Below are positions 53,634 through 61,444 of a stretch of 64,000 nucleotides of DNA, one piece after another (position 1 is the stretch's first letter; every line of letters starts with the position of its first letter). Position numbers and translations under genes: made by a program. This DNA is from Dyadobacter jiangsuensis. Its GTDB lineage: Bacteria; Bacteroidota; Bacteroidia; Cytophagales; Spirosomataceae. The notes beneath the pieces are model-generated. The model was given only the letters and a program-made list of their open reading frames with translations, ran no database searches and was not told the DNA's origin. The stretch is from the NCBI RefSeq assembly GCF_003014695.1, contig NZ_PYAS01000001.1, positions 62,001-126,000 of the forward strand, read 5' to 3'.

Positions 53634-54623
53634 ATGGTAAAATATCCCACTGTTTTAAAATACTTTCAAACCTGTATGAACGGATGCCTCATCGCATTTT
53701 TGCTGGCCGTTCCCGGGTATTCACAAAAGCCGAAAAAAGGAAATACTTCACTGCCGGTTGTTTCATTTGAACAGAAGCCGGGAGCACTGACCATACTGGT
53801 AGGAGGTAAGCCGTTTGCCAGTTATATTTATGAAGATGAGAAAATTACGCGGCCCTATTTCGCACACGTCAAGTCGCCCTGCGGTATTCAGGTTACCCGC
53901 AATTACCCGCCTCAGGAAGGCGACCCCAAGGACCATTCGACATTTCATCCCGGTATTTGGCTCAGTTTTGGCGACATCAACGGCTATGATTACTGGCGGT
54001 TGAAGGCAAAAGTGGAGCATGAAATGTTTGTAGAGCAGCCAAAGGGCGGGCCGGGAAAAGGGACTTTTGTCGTTCGCAACTATTACATGAGCAGCGATGG
54101 AAAGGACAGGGTTTTGGCAGAGCTTGCAAAATATACGGTCCTGGTGCGCCCCTCCGGGACGCTTTTGCTGATCAACAGTACATTTTCTTCCGATTCAGGG
54201 GATATCATTTTTGGTGACCAGGAAGAAATGGGACTCGGCGTTCGTGTCAATACCAAATTCACCGTACAATATGGAAAAGGGCATATTACCAATGCCGAAG
54301 GATTGAAAGACGGAGCCGGTACCTGGGGAAAGGCTTCAAACTGGGTGGATTACAGCGGACCTGTCGACGCGAAATATGTGGGTGTAGCCATCATGCCTGA
54401 CCCGGATAATTTTCGTCCGAGCTGGTTCCATACCCGCGATTACGGTTTAATGGCCGCAAATGCCTTCGGCCGGGAAGCCCTGACGAAAGGCCAGAAAAGC
54501 GCAGAGGTAATCCAAAAGGGGCAGGAGTTTCATTTGGGTTATGGCGTGCTGATTTATTGCAAACCCGGTAAAGTTGATATTGAAAATGCCTATCAGGACT
54601 ATTTGAAAATGCGTGCGAATTGA
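53634..54623 (+). CDS. PmoA-like (DUF6807) secreted protein
   Basis: This 329-residue protein has a signal peptide (to about residue 31, ending PGYSQ). The mature part has FASYIYEDEKITRPYFAHVKSPCGIQVTRNYPP, given here as two pieces (FASYIYEDEKITRPYF and AHVKSPCGIQVTRNYPP), and later DHSTFHPGIWLSFGDINGYDYW and GDQEEMGLGVRV. These mark the family often labelled PmoA in Bacteroidota; it has no proven link to methane oxidation. It follows the oxidoreductase by 36 bp and is the last gene of the locus. It may bind or process the same sugar. Confidence 0.8.
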   Translation: MVKYPTVLKYFQTCMNGCLIAFLLAVPGYSQKPKKGNTSLPVVSFEQKPGALTILVGGKPFASYIYEDEKITRPYFAHVKSPCGIQVTRNYPPQEGDPKDHSTFHPGIWLSFGDINGYDYWRLKAKVEHEMFVEQPKGGPGKGTFVVRNYYMSSDGKDRVLAELAKYTVLVRPSGTLLLINSTFSSDSGDIIFGDQEEMGLGVRVNTKFTVQYGKGHITNAEGLKDGAGTWGKASNWVDYSGPVDAKYVGVAIMPDPDNFRPSWFHTRDYGLMAANAFGREALTKGQKSAEVIQKGQEFHLGYGVLIYCKPGKVDIENAYQDYLKMRAN

Positions 54624-54748
54624 GGTGTGGATCAGGCAATTCAATAATTATATAACAGATAATGGAAATTGTGTAGCAAAACCTTTTCGCAAGATTTGAC
54701 CTTTGTGGCTTCCCCGATTATATATGCTTGAATGAAGAATCATTGATT

Positions 54749-56824
54749 ATGGAACACCACTATCACATTCATCATGCGGATAAGAAGCCGATGGACTCAG
54801 ATCTGATGAAGACTGGCGCCAACGGGCATCACGCGCGGCACGCAGGCGAGGAGGCTGATCACGGCGGGCATGATAAACATGCCGGGCATCACACCGCAGA
54901 CTTTCTCACGAGGTTCTGGATTTGTCTGCTCATTACAATACCGATTCTGATGTTGTCCCACATGATCCAGGAGTGGGCCGGCTTCAACCTGCGGTTCGCT
55001 GGGGATCAATATGTGCTTTTGGTACTTAGCAGCATCGTGTACTTCTATGGAGGTTGGCCATTTTTAAGTGGCCTGGTCGGTGAATTGAAAAGCAGGACTG
55101 CCGGTATGATGACGCTCGTTGCCGTTGCCATCACAACAGCCTATGTTTATAGCGTCGCGGTCGTATTCGGGCTCGAAGGGATGGACTTTTTCTGGGAGCT
55201 GGCAACATTGATCGACATCATGCTGATTGGGCATTGGTTGGAGATGAAGTCGCAGATGGCTGCCTCGCGGGCTCTGGAATCGCTGGTAGCTTTGCTGCCG
55301 TCCGTGGTGCATGTAGAAAGGCATGGGCAAATGACCGATATTCCATTACAAGACCTTTCGAAAGGGGATGTTTTGTTGGTAAAGCCGGGTGAAAAGGTAG
55401 CAGCCGACGGTTTGATTGTCGACGGTAACTCATATGTGAACGAAAGCATGCTTACGGGAGAAAGTGTTCCTGTCCGCAAGCAGAAGGACGATAAAGTAAT
55501 TGGCGGCGCGATTAACGGGGACGGTGTTTTGAAAGTCCAGGTTACCGGCACCGGCGACGAAAGCTATCTGAATAAGGTAATCAATATGGTGAAGACGGCA
55601 CAGAGTGCCAAGTCGAACACGCAGAATCTGGCAGATAAGGTGGCTGGCTGGCTCACGCTGGTTTCCATTACGGTGGGTGTGGTTACCTTTATCGTATGGT
55701 ATACAGGTGGCCAGCCGCTTGCATTCGCTCTGGAAAGGATGGTGACCGTGATGGTAACATCCTGCCCGCACGCGTTGGGAGTTGCCATTCCGTTGGTCAT
55801 AGCGGTGTCGACAACACTTTCGGCTACACACGGCCTCCTGATCAGGAATCGTACGGCATTTGAGAACGCCCGCAAGCTCACCACGATCATTTTCGATAAG
55901 ACAGGCACCCTTACCACAGGCTCACATGAGATTAAAAAGGTAATACCTGTCAGCAGTGATCTTTCTCCCGATCAAATCTTGCAATATGCGGCTGCTATAC
56001 AACAGAACTCAGAGCATCATATCGCGCATGGCGTCATGCGGGAGTTGAAGAAAAAGGGCTTGGAACTCTGGAAATCGACCGATTTTACCTACATGCAAGG
56101 CGTCGGAGTGAGCGGCCTGGTAAATGGGAAGAGGGTCGTCGCTGCCGGGCCCAACTATTTCAGTCAGGAGCATAAGCCCATGCCAGTTATTCCCAGGGAA
56201 GTCGATCAGGCCACGGACACGGTGAATTTCATTTTGGTAGATGGTGTACTGGTCGGCCTGATCACATTCGCAGACAGCATCCGGGAGAGTGCCGCACAGG
56301 CCATCCTGGAATTGAAGAGGATGAACATCAGGTCGTTTCTCCTCACCGGGGACAATGAAAAAATTGCAGAGGCTGTCAGCAAAAAGCTGAACATGGACGG
56401 CTACCTCGCGAATGTACTGCCGCATCAGAAGCAGGACAAAGTCAAGGAGTTTCAACAAAAGGGAGAAATTGTTGCCATGACGGGTGATGGTGTAAACGAC
56501 GCGCCAGCACTTGCACAGGCAGATGTAGGTATTGCGGTAGGGTCCGGAACCGACGTAGCGGCGGAAACGGCTGATATAATTCTCGTAAATAGTGATCCGA
56601 TGGATGTGGTTCAGATGATAACATTCGGCAGGGCCACCTATCGGAAAATGGTGCAGAATCTGGTTTGGGCAATAGGTTATAACGTGGTAGCGATCCCTTT
56701 GGCGGCTGGTTTGTTGTATCCATCCTTTATGTTAAGCCCCGCAATGGGAGCGGTGCTGATGAGCGCATCGACGATCGTGGTCGCGATCAACGCAAAGCTC
56801 TTGCGGGTAAGGCAGACGAGGTGA
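54749..56824 (+). CDS. Copper-transporting P-type ATPase, CopB class
   Basis: This 691-residue protein starts at ATG 54749 (MEHHYH). The N-terminus (about 1-50) is rich in His, a metal-binding tail, and it has no CxxC domain. Eight membrane helices follow. Key motifs: TGES (about 236-239), the intramembrane CPH (339-341, TSCPHALG), the phosphorylated Asp383 in DKTGT, and TGDGVNDAPAL in the hinge. CPH instead of CPC marks the P1B-3 class, which exports Cu2+ or Ag+ from the cytoplasm. No copper chaperone or regulator gene lies next to it. It is convergent with the histidine kinase gene. Confidence 0.93.
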   Translation: MEHHYHIHHADKKPMDSDLMKTGANGHHARHAGEEADHGGHDKHAGHHTADFLTRFWICLLITIPILMLSHMIQEWAGFNLRFAGDQYVLLVLSSIVYFYGGWPFLSGLVGELKSRTAGMMTLVAVAITTAYVYSVAVVFGLEGMDFFWELATLIDIMLIGHWLEMKSQMAASRALESLVALLPSVVHVERHGQMTDIPLQDLSKGDVLLVKPGEKVAADGLIVDGNSYVNESMLTGESVPVRKQKDDKVIGGAINGDGVLKVQVTGTGDESYLNKVINMVKTAQSAKSNTQNLADKVAGWLTLVSITVGVVTFIVWYTGGQPLAFALERMVTVMVTSCPHALGVAIPLVIAVSTTLSATHGLLIRNRTAFENARKLTTIIFDKTGTLTTGSHEIKKVIPVSSDLSPDQILQYAAAIQQNSEHHIAHGVMRELKKKGLELWKSTDFTYMQGVGVSGLVNGKRVVAAGPNYFSQEHKPMPVIPREVDQATDTVNFILVDGVLVGLITFADSIRESAAQAILELKRMNIRSFLLTGDNEKIAEAVSKKLNMDGYLANVLPHQKQDKVKEFQQKGEIVAMTGDGVNDAPALAQADVGIAVGSGTDVAAETADIILVNSDPMDVVQMITFGRATYRKMVQNLVWAIGYNVVAIPLAAGLLYPSFMLSPAMGAVLMSASTIVVAINAKLLRVRQTR

Positions 56825-56851
56825 GGCTAACGGTTTCTCCGGTAGCGTTGT

Positions 56852-58852
56852 CTAACTGCATCCCCATGCCGGAAAAAATACAGAAAATGTACTCCCTTCA
56901 TCAAGCCGGCTCCTGGCGCTGATTGCACCTCCATGATTTGCGACGACGCGCTGGCAGATAGCGAGCCCGATACCTGTGCCTGGAAATTCACTTTTGCCAT
57001 GCAAGCGCTGAAAGACCTGAAAAATGCGGCCGAGGTAAATTTCGTCGAAACCGATGCCATTGTCTGTGACGTCGATCTGGTGGTAGAAAGCGCAATCCTG
57101 GGTCCTCGTGTTGAATGCCGTCAACTGAGGGGATTCCACGGTCTGTACGGTAATGCGGATCTCGCAGTCCACCGACGCTCGCCGGAACTTGACCGCGTTG
57201 CCGACCAAATTTTGAAATAGCTGTACGAGCTGCGATGCATTACCCGTAACCTGGGGCAGGTACGCAACCTCTATGCGAGCCTTCGATTCGGCGATCGACA
57301 TTTCCAGGGTGTTTAGCACAGTTTCCATAACGGCGTTCAAATCCACCGTTTCCGTAACCAGTTCCGGAGTCGATATGCTGGCGAAAGTGAGCAAATCGTT
57401 GATCAGAGTGCTCATCCGGCTGGCTGCTGATCTCATCCGCTCGATGTACGTCAATTCAGTTTCGGAAAAAGTCGTTTGCCGGGCAGTGAGCAGATTTCCA
57501 AACTGCTGGATCTTCCGAAGCGGTTCCTGTAAATCGTGCGAGGCTACATAGGCAAAGTTTTGTAAGTTGTCGTTGGACCGTAAGAGCGACTCATTTGCCC
57601 GTTCGAGCTCGTAGGTCCTCTGTTGGACTTGCTGCTCCAATAGCAATGTGAGTGCCCGCTCGGCGGTAATGTCCTGCGCGCTCCCCTCCAATTTCACAGC
57701 CTGCCCATCGCTGTCGAAATAGACCCGTCCCATTGCATGGACGATCCTGCGGTGCCCGTCCTTTGCGTTGATCACGGTGTATGTTTCATCATAGTGCTTG
57801 CCCGCGGGTAATTTTTCCGCACCAGAAAAACTGGCCCGAATACGCTCCCGGTCGCCCTCCTGAATGCATGCAAGAAACGTATCGAGGTGTACGGTGGCGG
57901 TATCCAGGCCCAGCCAGTCAGCTACACGCTGTGAGAATACCGCAACTTGATTCAGAATGTCGATCTTCCAGGTCCCCAGTTCGGCCACTTCGATTGCCGT
58001 ACTTAGCGCGGCCTCATTTTCTTCCAGCGACTTCCTGGCAGTGATCAGATCCGTAACGTCACGGGTGGTTCCTGCTACGGCTTCTACTTCTCCCTCCTCA
58101 TTCAACACAGGAGAGAATACATAATCGTAAATTCGCCGACCGAGTGTAGCATGCGGGAACGATACTTCACCCCTTATCGATTTTTTGGTGGCGATTACCT
58201 GGTCGATCTCCCGTTCATGCATTTGAGCATGCCATGGCTCATAGCCGATTTCCAGAAGGGATTTCCCGATCGAATCCTCCCAGCTGGTTCCCCACATGCT
58301 TAACAAAGCCTGGTTGGCGTAGGTGAAGCGGTAGTTTAAATCAAAAACATACATCAGGTCAGGGGTACTGGCCGAAATAGTCTCCAATATGCGTTTCTGC
58401 CTTTCGGCGCGGTCGCGCACCGCATCTTCCCTTTGCTCCGCAGTTTTTTGCTCGGTTACTTCATGAGCGACACCCGCAAAACGGTAAACGTCGCCCTCAG
58501 CCGACAGGTAAGTCCGACCGTAGAAACGTACCCATCGCAGTTTGCCGTCGTCGGCGCCAATGGTGCGGTAAGTTTCGTCGTATAAACGATCTGATCCTGG
58601 TTCTATCGCCAGGCTGACGGCCTGACGAATCCTGTCTACATCTTCGGGGTGGATGTATTGCAATGCTTTTTCGTATGACAGAGAATTATCCTTGGTCATC
58701 CCAAAAAGCTCCCGGCAGCGATCATCCCACCGGACATTATAAGTTTTGGGATCCAGCTCCCAGACGCCCAATCGGCTTACCTGCAAAGCAAAGTCAATAT
58801 CAAGTTTTTCCGGTAGATTGTTATGCCAACTTAATGGTGTTCCACTGTTCAT
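56852..58852 (-). CDS. Cytoplasmic PAS-domain histidine kinase
   Basis: This 666-residue protein has no membrane helix. It has three PAS/PAC units (about 22-135, 155-270 and 285-398), a short coiled coil, a HisKA domain with the phospho-acceptor His439 (YVASHDLQEPLRKIQQ) and an ATPase domain (about 540-660) with the N box NLVGNAVKF, G1 box DNGIGF and G2 box GTGIGLAIC. It should sense redox state, light or a small ligand inside the cell. No response regulator gene is adjacent. The GlxA-type gene lies 21 bp upstream on the same strand, so the two may be cotranscribed. Confidence 0.92.
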   Translation of the reverse strand: MNSGTPLSWHNNLPEKLDIDFALQVSRLGVWELDPKTYNVRWDDRCRELFGMTKDNSLSYEKALQYIHPEDVDRIRQAVSLAIEPGSDRLYDETYRTIGADDGKLRWVRFYGRTYLSAEGDVYRFAGVAHEVTEQKTAEQREDAVRDRAERQKRILETISASTPDLMYVFDLNYRFTYANQALLSMWGTSWEDSIGKSLLEIGYEPWHAQMHEREIDQVIATKKSIRGEVSFPHATLGRRIYDYVFSPVLNEEGEVEAVAGTTRDVTDLITARKSLEENEAALSTAIEVAELGTWKIDILNQVAVFSQRVADWLGLDTATVHLDTFLACIQEGDRERIRASFSGAEKLPAGKHYDETYTVINAKDGHRRIVHAMGRVYFDSDGQAVKLEGSAQDITAERALTLLLEQQVQQRTYELERANESLLRSNDNLQNFAYVASHDLQEPLRKIQQFGNLLTARQTTFSETELTYIERMRSAASRMSTLINDLLTFASISTPELVTETVDLNAVMETVLNTLEMSIAESKARIEVAYLPQVTGNASQLVQLFQNLVGNAVKFRRASVDCEIRITVQTVESPQLTAFNTRTQDCAFYHQIDVTDNGIGFDEIYLGRIFQVFQRLHGKSEFPGTGIGLAICQRVVANHGGAISARSRLDEGSTFSVFFPAWGCS

Positions 58853-58873
58853 AGAAGGATGTGCCCCGTTTAG

Positions 58874-59899
58874 TCAGTTTCTGTTGAAGATTGTATTAAA
58901 ACCCGTGCCAGCAGATTTGACATCCTTGTTGTACTTGGTCCGATATTCCAGCGGCGACAGCCCGGTAAGTCGCCTGAATAACTCGCGAAATGCTTTTAAG
59001 TCGGAGTATCCGACCTCGTACATCACCTCGTAGATCGTTTTTCGGGTCGTTTCAAAGGCCTTTTTGGCCGACTCGATTTTGACCCGCTGAGCGTATTCGG
59101 TGGGCGTATTTCCGGTCGCCTTGACAAACCTCCGGTCAAAATTCCTTCTTCCAACCGCAAACCGGGCCGAGAGGGCTTCCATGGAAATACGCTCATCCAA
59201 TTTGCTTTCGATATAGGCCTGAGCCTGACGGACTACCTCATCACCGTGCAGTTTCTGGCCGCTGAAAATGCTGAATGCGGATTGACTTTGCCTGTCGATC
59301 TCGACCTGGAACACTTTCGAACAGTAAATAGCGGTCTGCCGGTCAAAGTATTTTTCGATCAGGAAGATCATTAGGTTCAGAAATGAATAACCTCCGCCGT
59401 TTGTGTAGATACCGTGCTCATCGGTGATCAGCATGTCGGTTTGCAGGTCAACATTTGGGAACCGGGACCGGAACGTTTCGGCAAATCGCCAGTGCGTCGA
59501 ACATTTCCTGCTCTCGAGAAGCCCCGTTGATGCGAGCATGAACGCGCCGCTGCACATGGCAGCGACTTCGGCTCCCGCTTTATATTGCTGCACAATCCAC
59601 TCGGTTAGCAACCTGTTTCCTTCCAGGGTCTTGTCATAACTCTCGGGCACGGCGGGTATCAGGATCAGGTCAGTTTTGGACAATTGGTGGATGGTTGCAT
59701 GTGTTTTGATGGTCAGTAATCCGCTGCCCAGGTTTACTTGTTCATCCATTCCCACAATTTCAATCCTGTGAGCCAGGTTGCTTCCCGCGGCTTTTTGATA
59801 GGAGTTGGCTTCGGTCAGCATTTGGTTCGCGCCCACAATGCATGCTACCGTGGACATACTTGTTTGCCCGTCAGGAGCAAGTATAGTGATATGTTTCAT
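58874..59899 (-). CDS. GlxA-type regulator (DJ-1/PfpI domain plus AraC HTH)
   Basis: This 341-residue protein has an N-terminal DJ-1/PfpI-like domain (about 1-190) with the nucleophile-elbow segment AAMCSGAFMLASTGLL, then an AraC-type DNA-binding domain (about 225-330) with AQAYIESKLDERISMEALS and VGYSDLKAFRELFRRLTGLSP. GlxA-type regulators often control nearby metabolic genes. It is divergent from the SRPBCC and SDR genes, which are its likely targets, and it lies 21 bp upstream of the kinase gene. Confidence 0.9.
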   Translation of the reverse strand: MKHITILAPDGQTSMSTVACIVGANQMLTEANSYQKAAGSNLAHRIEIVGMDEQVNLGSGLLTIKTHATIHQLSKTDLILIPAVPESYDKTLEGNRLLTEWIVQQYKAGAEVAAMCSGAFMLASTGLLESRKCSTHWRFAETFRSRFPNVDLQTDMLITDEHGIYTNGGGYSFLNLMIFLIEKYFDRQTAIYCSKVFQVEIDRQSQSAFSIFSGQKLHGDEVVRQAQAYIESKLDERISMEALSARFAVGRRNFDRRFVKATGNTPTEYAQRVKIESAKKAFETTRKTIYEVMYEVGYSDLKAFRELFRRLTGLSPLEYRTKYNKDVKSAGTGFNTIFNRN

Positions 59900-59992
59900 G
59901 GGATTTTTTATACAAAGTTACTGGATTTGTTTGTCCAAATCCACCCGTCAGAATGTCTGAATTCCCCAATCATGGGGTGCCTGAATCGCAAC

Positions 59993-60000
59993 TACTTTTG
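59993..60000 (+). promoter_or_regulatory. -7 element (TACTTTTG) before the SRPBCC gene
   Basis: TACTTTTG matches the TAnnTTTG consensus exactly and lies 23 bp before the ATG at 60023, in the gap divergent from the GlxA-type gene. No clear TTTG element is seen 18-20 bp upstream, so the promoter may need an activator. Confidence 0.4.
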
Positions 60001-60022
60001 TGAACAAACTAAAATACACGCG

Positions 60023-60466
60023 ATGAAAGGAGAAAATTTCAGCACAACGGTTCTGGTGGATGAGTCACCGGTGGAAGTGTTTGACGCCATTAACAAAGTT
60101 CGGGAATGGTGGTCGAAAGCAGCAAAGGGAGATAGTGTCCTGCTGCACGATGAATTTATGGTAGATTTCGGCCAACACTGGTGGGCGCTCAGGATCATCG
60201 AAACGGTTCCTGCCGAAAAAGTCGTATGGCAGGTTACCGGCAGCTATATGCCCTGGAATGAAGACAAGCACGAATGGACAGGTACAACTCTTGGTTTCGA
60301 AATATCCCGGGAAGGCCGACAGACCCAATTACGGTTTACCCATTTCGGTCTGGTACCTCAATTTTCCTGCTTTGCCGGCTGCTCAAAAGGCTGGACCGGT
60401 TATGTTCAGATCAGCTTGAAAAATCTGATAACTACCGGCGTGGGCACGCCTGATTATCCCTATTAA
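60023..60466 (+). CDS. SRPBCC (AHSA1-like) domain protein
   Basis: This 147-residue protein starts at ATG 60023 (MKGENF). It has the AHSA1 pattern: STTVLVDESPVEVFDAINKVREWWS at the start (given in part), the strand run HWWALRIIETVPAEKVVWQV and TQLRFTHFGLVPQF, and the C-terminal helix CSKGWTGYVQISLKNLI. The fold makes a large cavity for a hydrophobic ligand. The earlier start at 59738 covers the promoter and the GlxA gene start and was rejected. The SDR gene follows at 82 bp on the same strand. Confidence 0.85.
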   Translation: MKGENFSTTVLVDESPVEVFDAINKVREWWSKAAKGDSVLLHDEFMVDFGQHWWALRIIETVPAEKVVWQVTGSYMPWNEDKHEWTGTTLGFEISREGRQTQLRFTHFGLVPQFSCFAGCSKGWTGYVQISLKNLITTGVGTPDYPY

Positions 60467-60548
60467 AGATCCTAACCGCAACGCTTCGGAAATACTTCGC
60501 CGAGCGGCGTGAAATTCATGCATGATCATAAAACCTGATAAGATAACG

Positions 60549-61364
60549 ATGTTACTAAGAAACAAGAATGCGGTGATTTACGGAGGCGGTGGCGCCATTG
60601 GCGGAGCCGTAGCGAGGGTATTCGCAAGAGAAGGAGCGAATGTGTTCATTTGCGGCAGGACGCAATCCCGGCTCGATGTAGTAGCTGCCGACATTGCCGC
60701 AATGGGTGGGGTAGTCGAAACTGCGGTGCTCGATGCGTTTGACCAACAGGCGGTACAAGCACATGCGGATGCCATCGCGGCCAAAACCGGGCATATCGAC
60801 ATTGCGTTCAACGCGGTTAGCGTCGTGCACGACCAGGGGACAATGCTGAGGGATTTGTCGTTGGAGGATTTTATGTTGCCGGTTGACGGATTCCTTCGAA
60901 CGCTGTTTATCACCAGCAAAGCGGTTGCACGGCATATGGGGGGTAAGCACCCCGGTGTGATACTGACCATTTCTACACCGGGCTCCAAGATGGCCGCGCC
61001 CGGCGTCCTGGGCCATTGTGTCGCCTGCGCCGGAACGGAAGCTTTTTCAAGAGTATTGGCAGCTGAACTCGCACCGGAGAATATCAGAGTTGTTTGTATA
61101 CGGTCGCATGCCATCGCGGATGCGCCTGCGGCGGGTTCCTACACCAAAGATGTTTTCGCAACACAGGCATCATACAAAGAGGCCGGTGGCGAGCAGTCGG
61201 TAGCAGAATGGCTGCCCGGTTCTCCTATGGCCCAGGGCACCATGCTAAAACGTTTGCCGATGCTCTCCGAAGTTGCCGAGACGGCTGCGTTTCTGGCTTC
61301 GGATCGCGCCGGCGCCATGACGGCAGCCATAGTGAACGTCTCATGCGGCGCCATCGTCGACTGA
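60549..61364 (+). CDS. Short-chain dehydrogenase/reductase (SDR), catalytic motif altered
   Basis: This 271-residue protein has an SDR Rossmann fold with the cofactor loop YGGGGAIGGAVARVF at about 11-25 and the later NAVSVVHDQG segment. In the active site the usual YxxxK is not seen: where it should lie, the sequence is GHCVACAGTEAF, so Tyr is His and Lys is Cys. The rest of the helix (FSRVLAAELAPENIRVV) is normal. The protein may bind NAD(P) but use a different mechanism or be inactive. ATG 60549 is preferred over 60522 by family length. It shares a strand with the SRPBCC gene. Confidence 0.8.
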   Translation: MLLRNKNAVIYGGGGAIGGAVARVFAREGANVFICGRTQSRLDVVAADIAAMGGVVETAVLDAFDQQAVQAHADAIAAKTGHIDIAFNAVSVVHDQGTMLRDLSLEDFMLPVDGFLRTLFITSKAVARHMGGKHPGVILTISTPGSKMAAPGVLGHCVACAGTEAFSRVLAAELAPENIRVVCIRSHAIADAPAAGSYTKDVFATQASYKEAGGEQSVAEWLPGSPMAQGTMLKRLPMLSEVAETAAFLASDRAGAMTAAIVNVSCGAIVD

Positions 61365-61444
61365 GACGGGGGCCGGAGCTCGTGTCGATTGCCGCGCTCC
61401 GCTCGGCCACTTTGGCGTGTATGAGGTGCCGGTTCGGGCGATTA

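Noticed and set aside
59738..60022. N-terminal extension of the SRPBCC gene from 59738
   Set aside because: It would run through the start of the divergent GlxA-type gene and the TACTTTTG element, and the extra residues do not fit the family.
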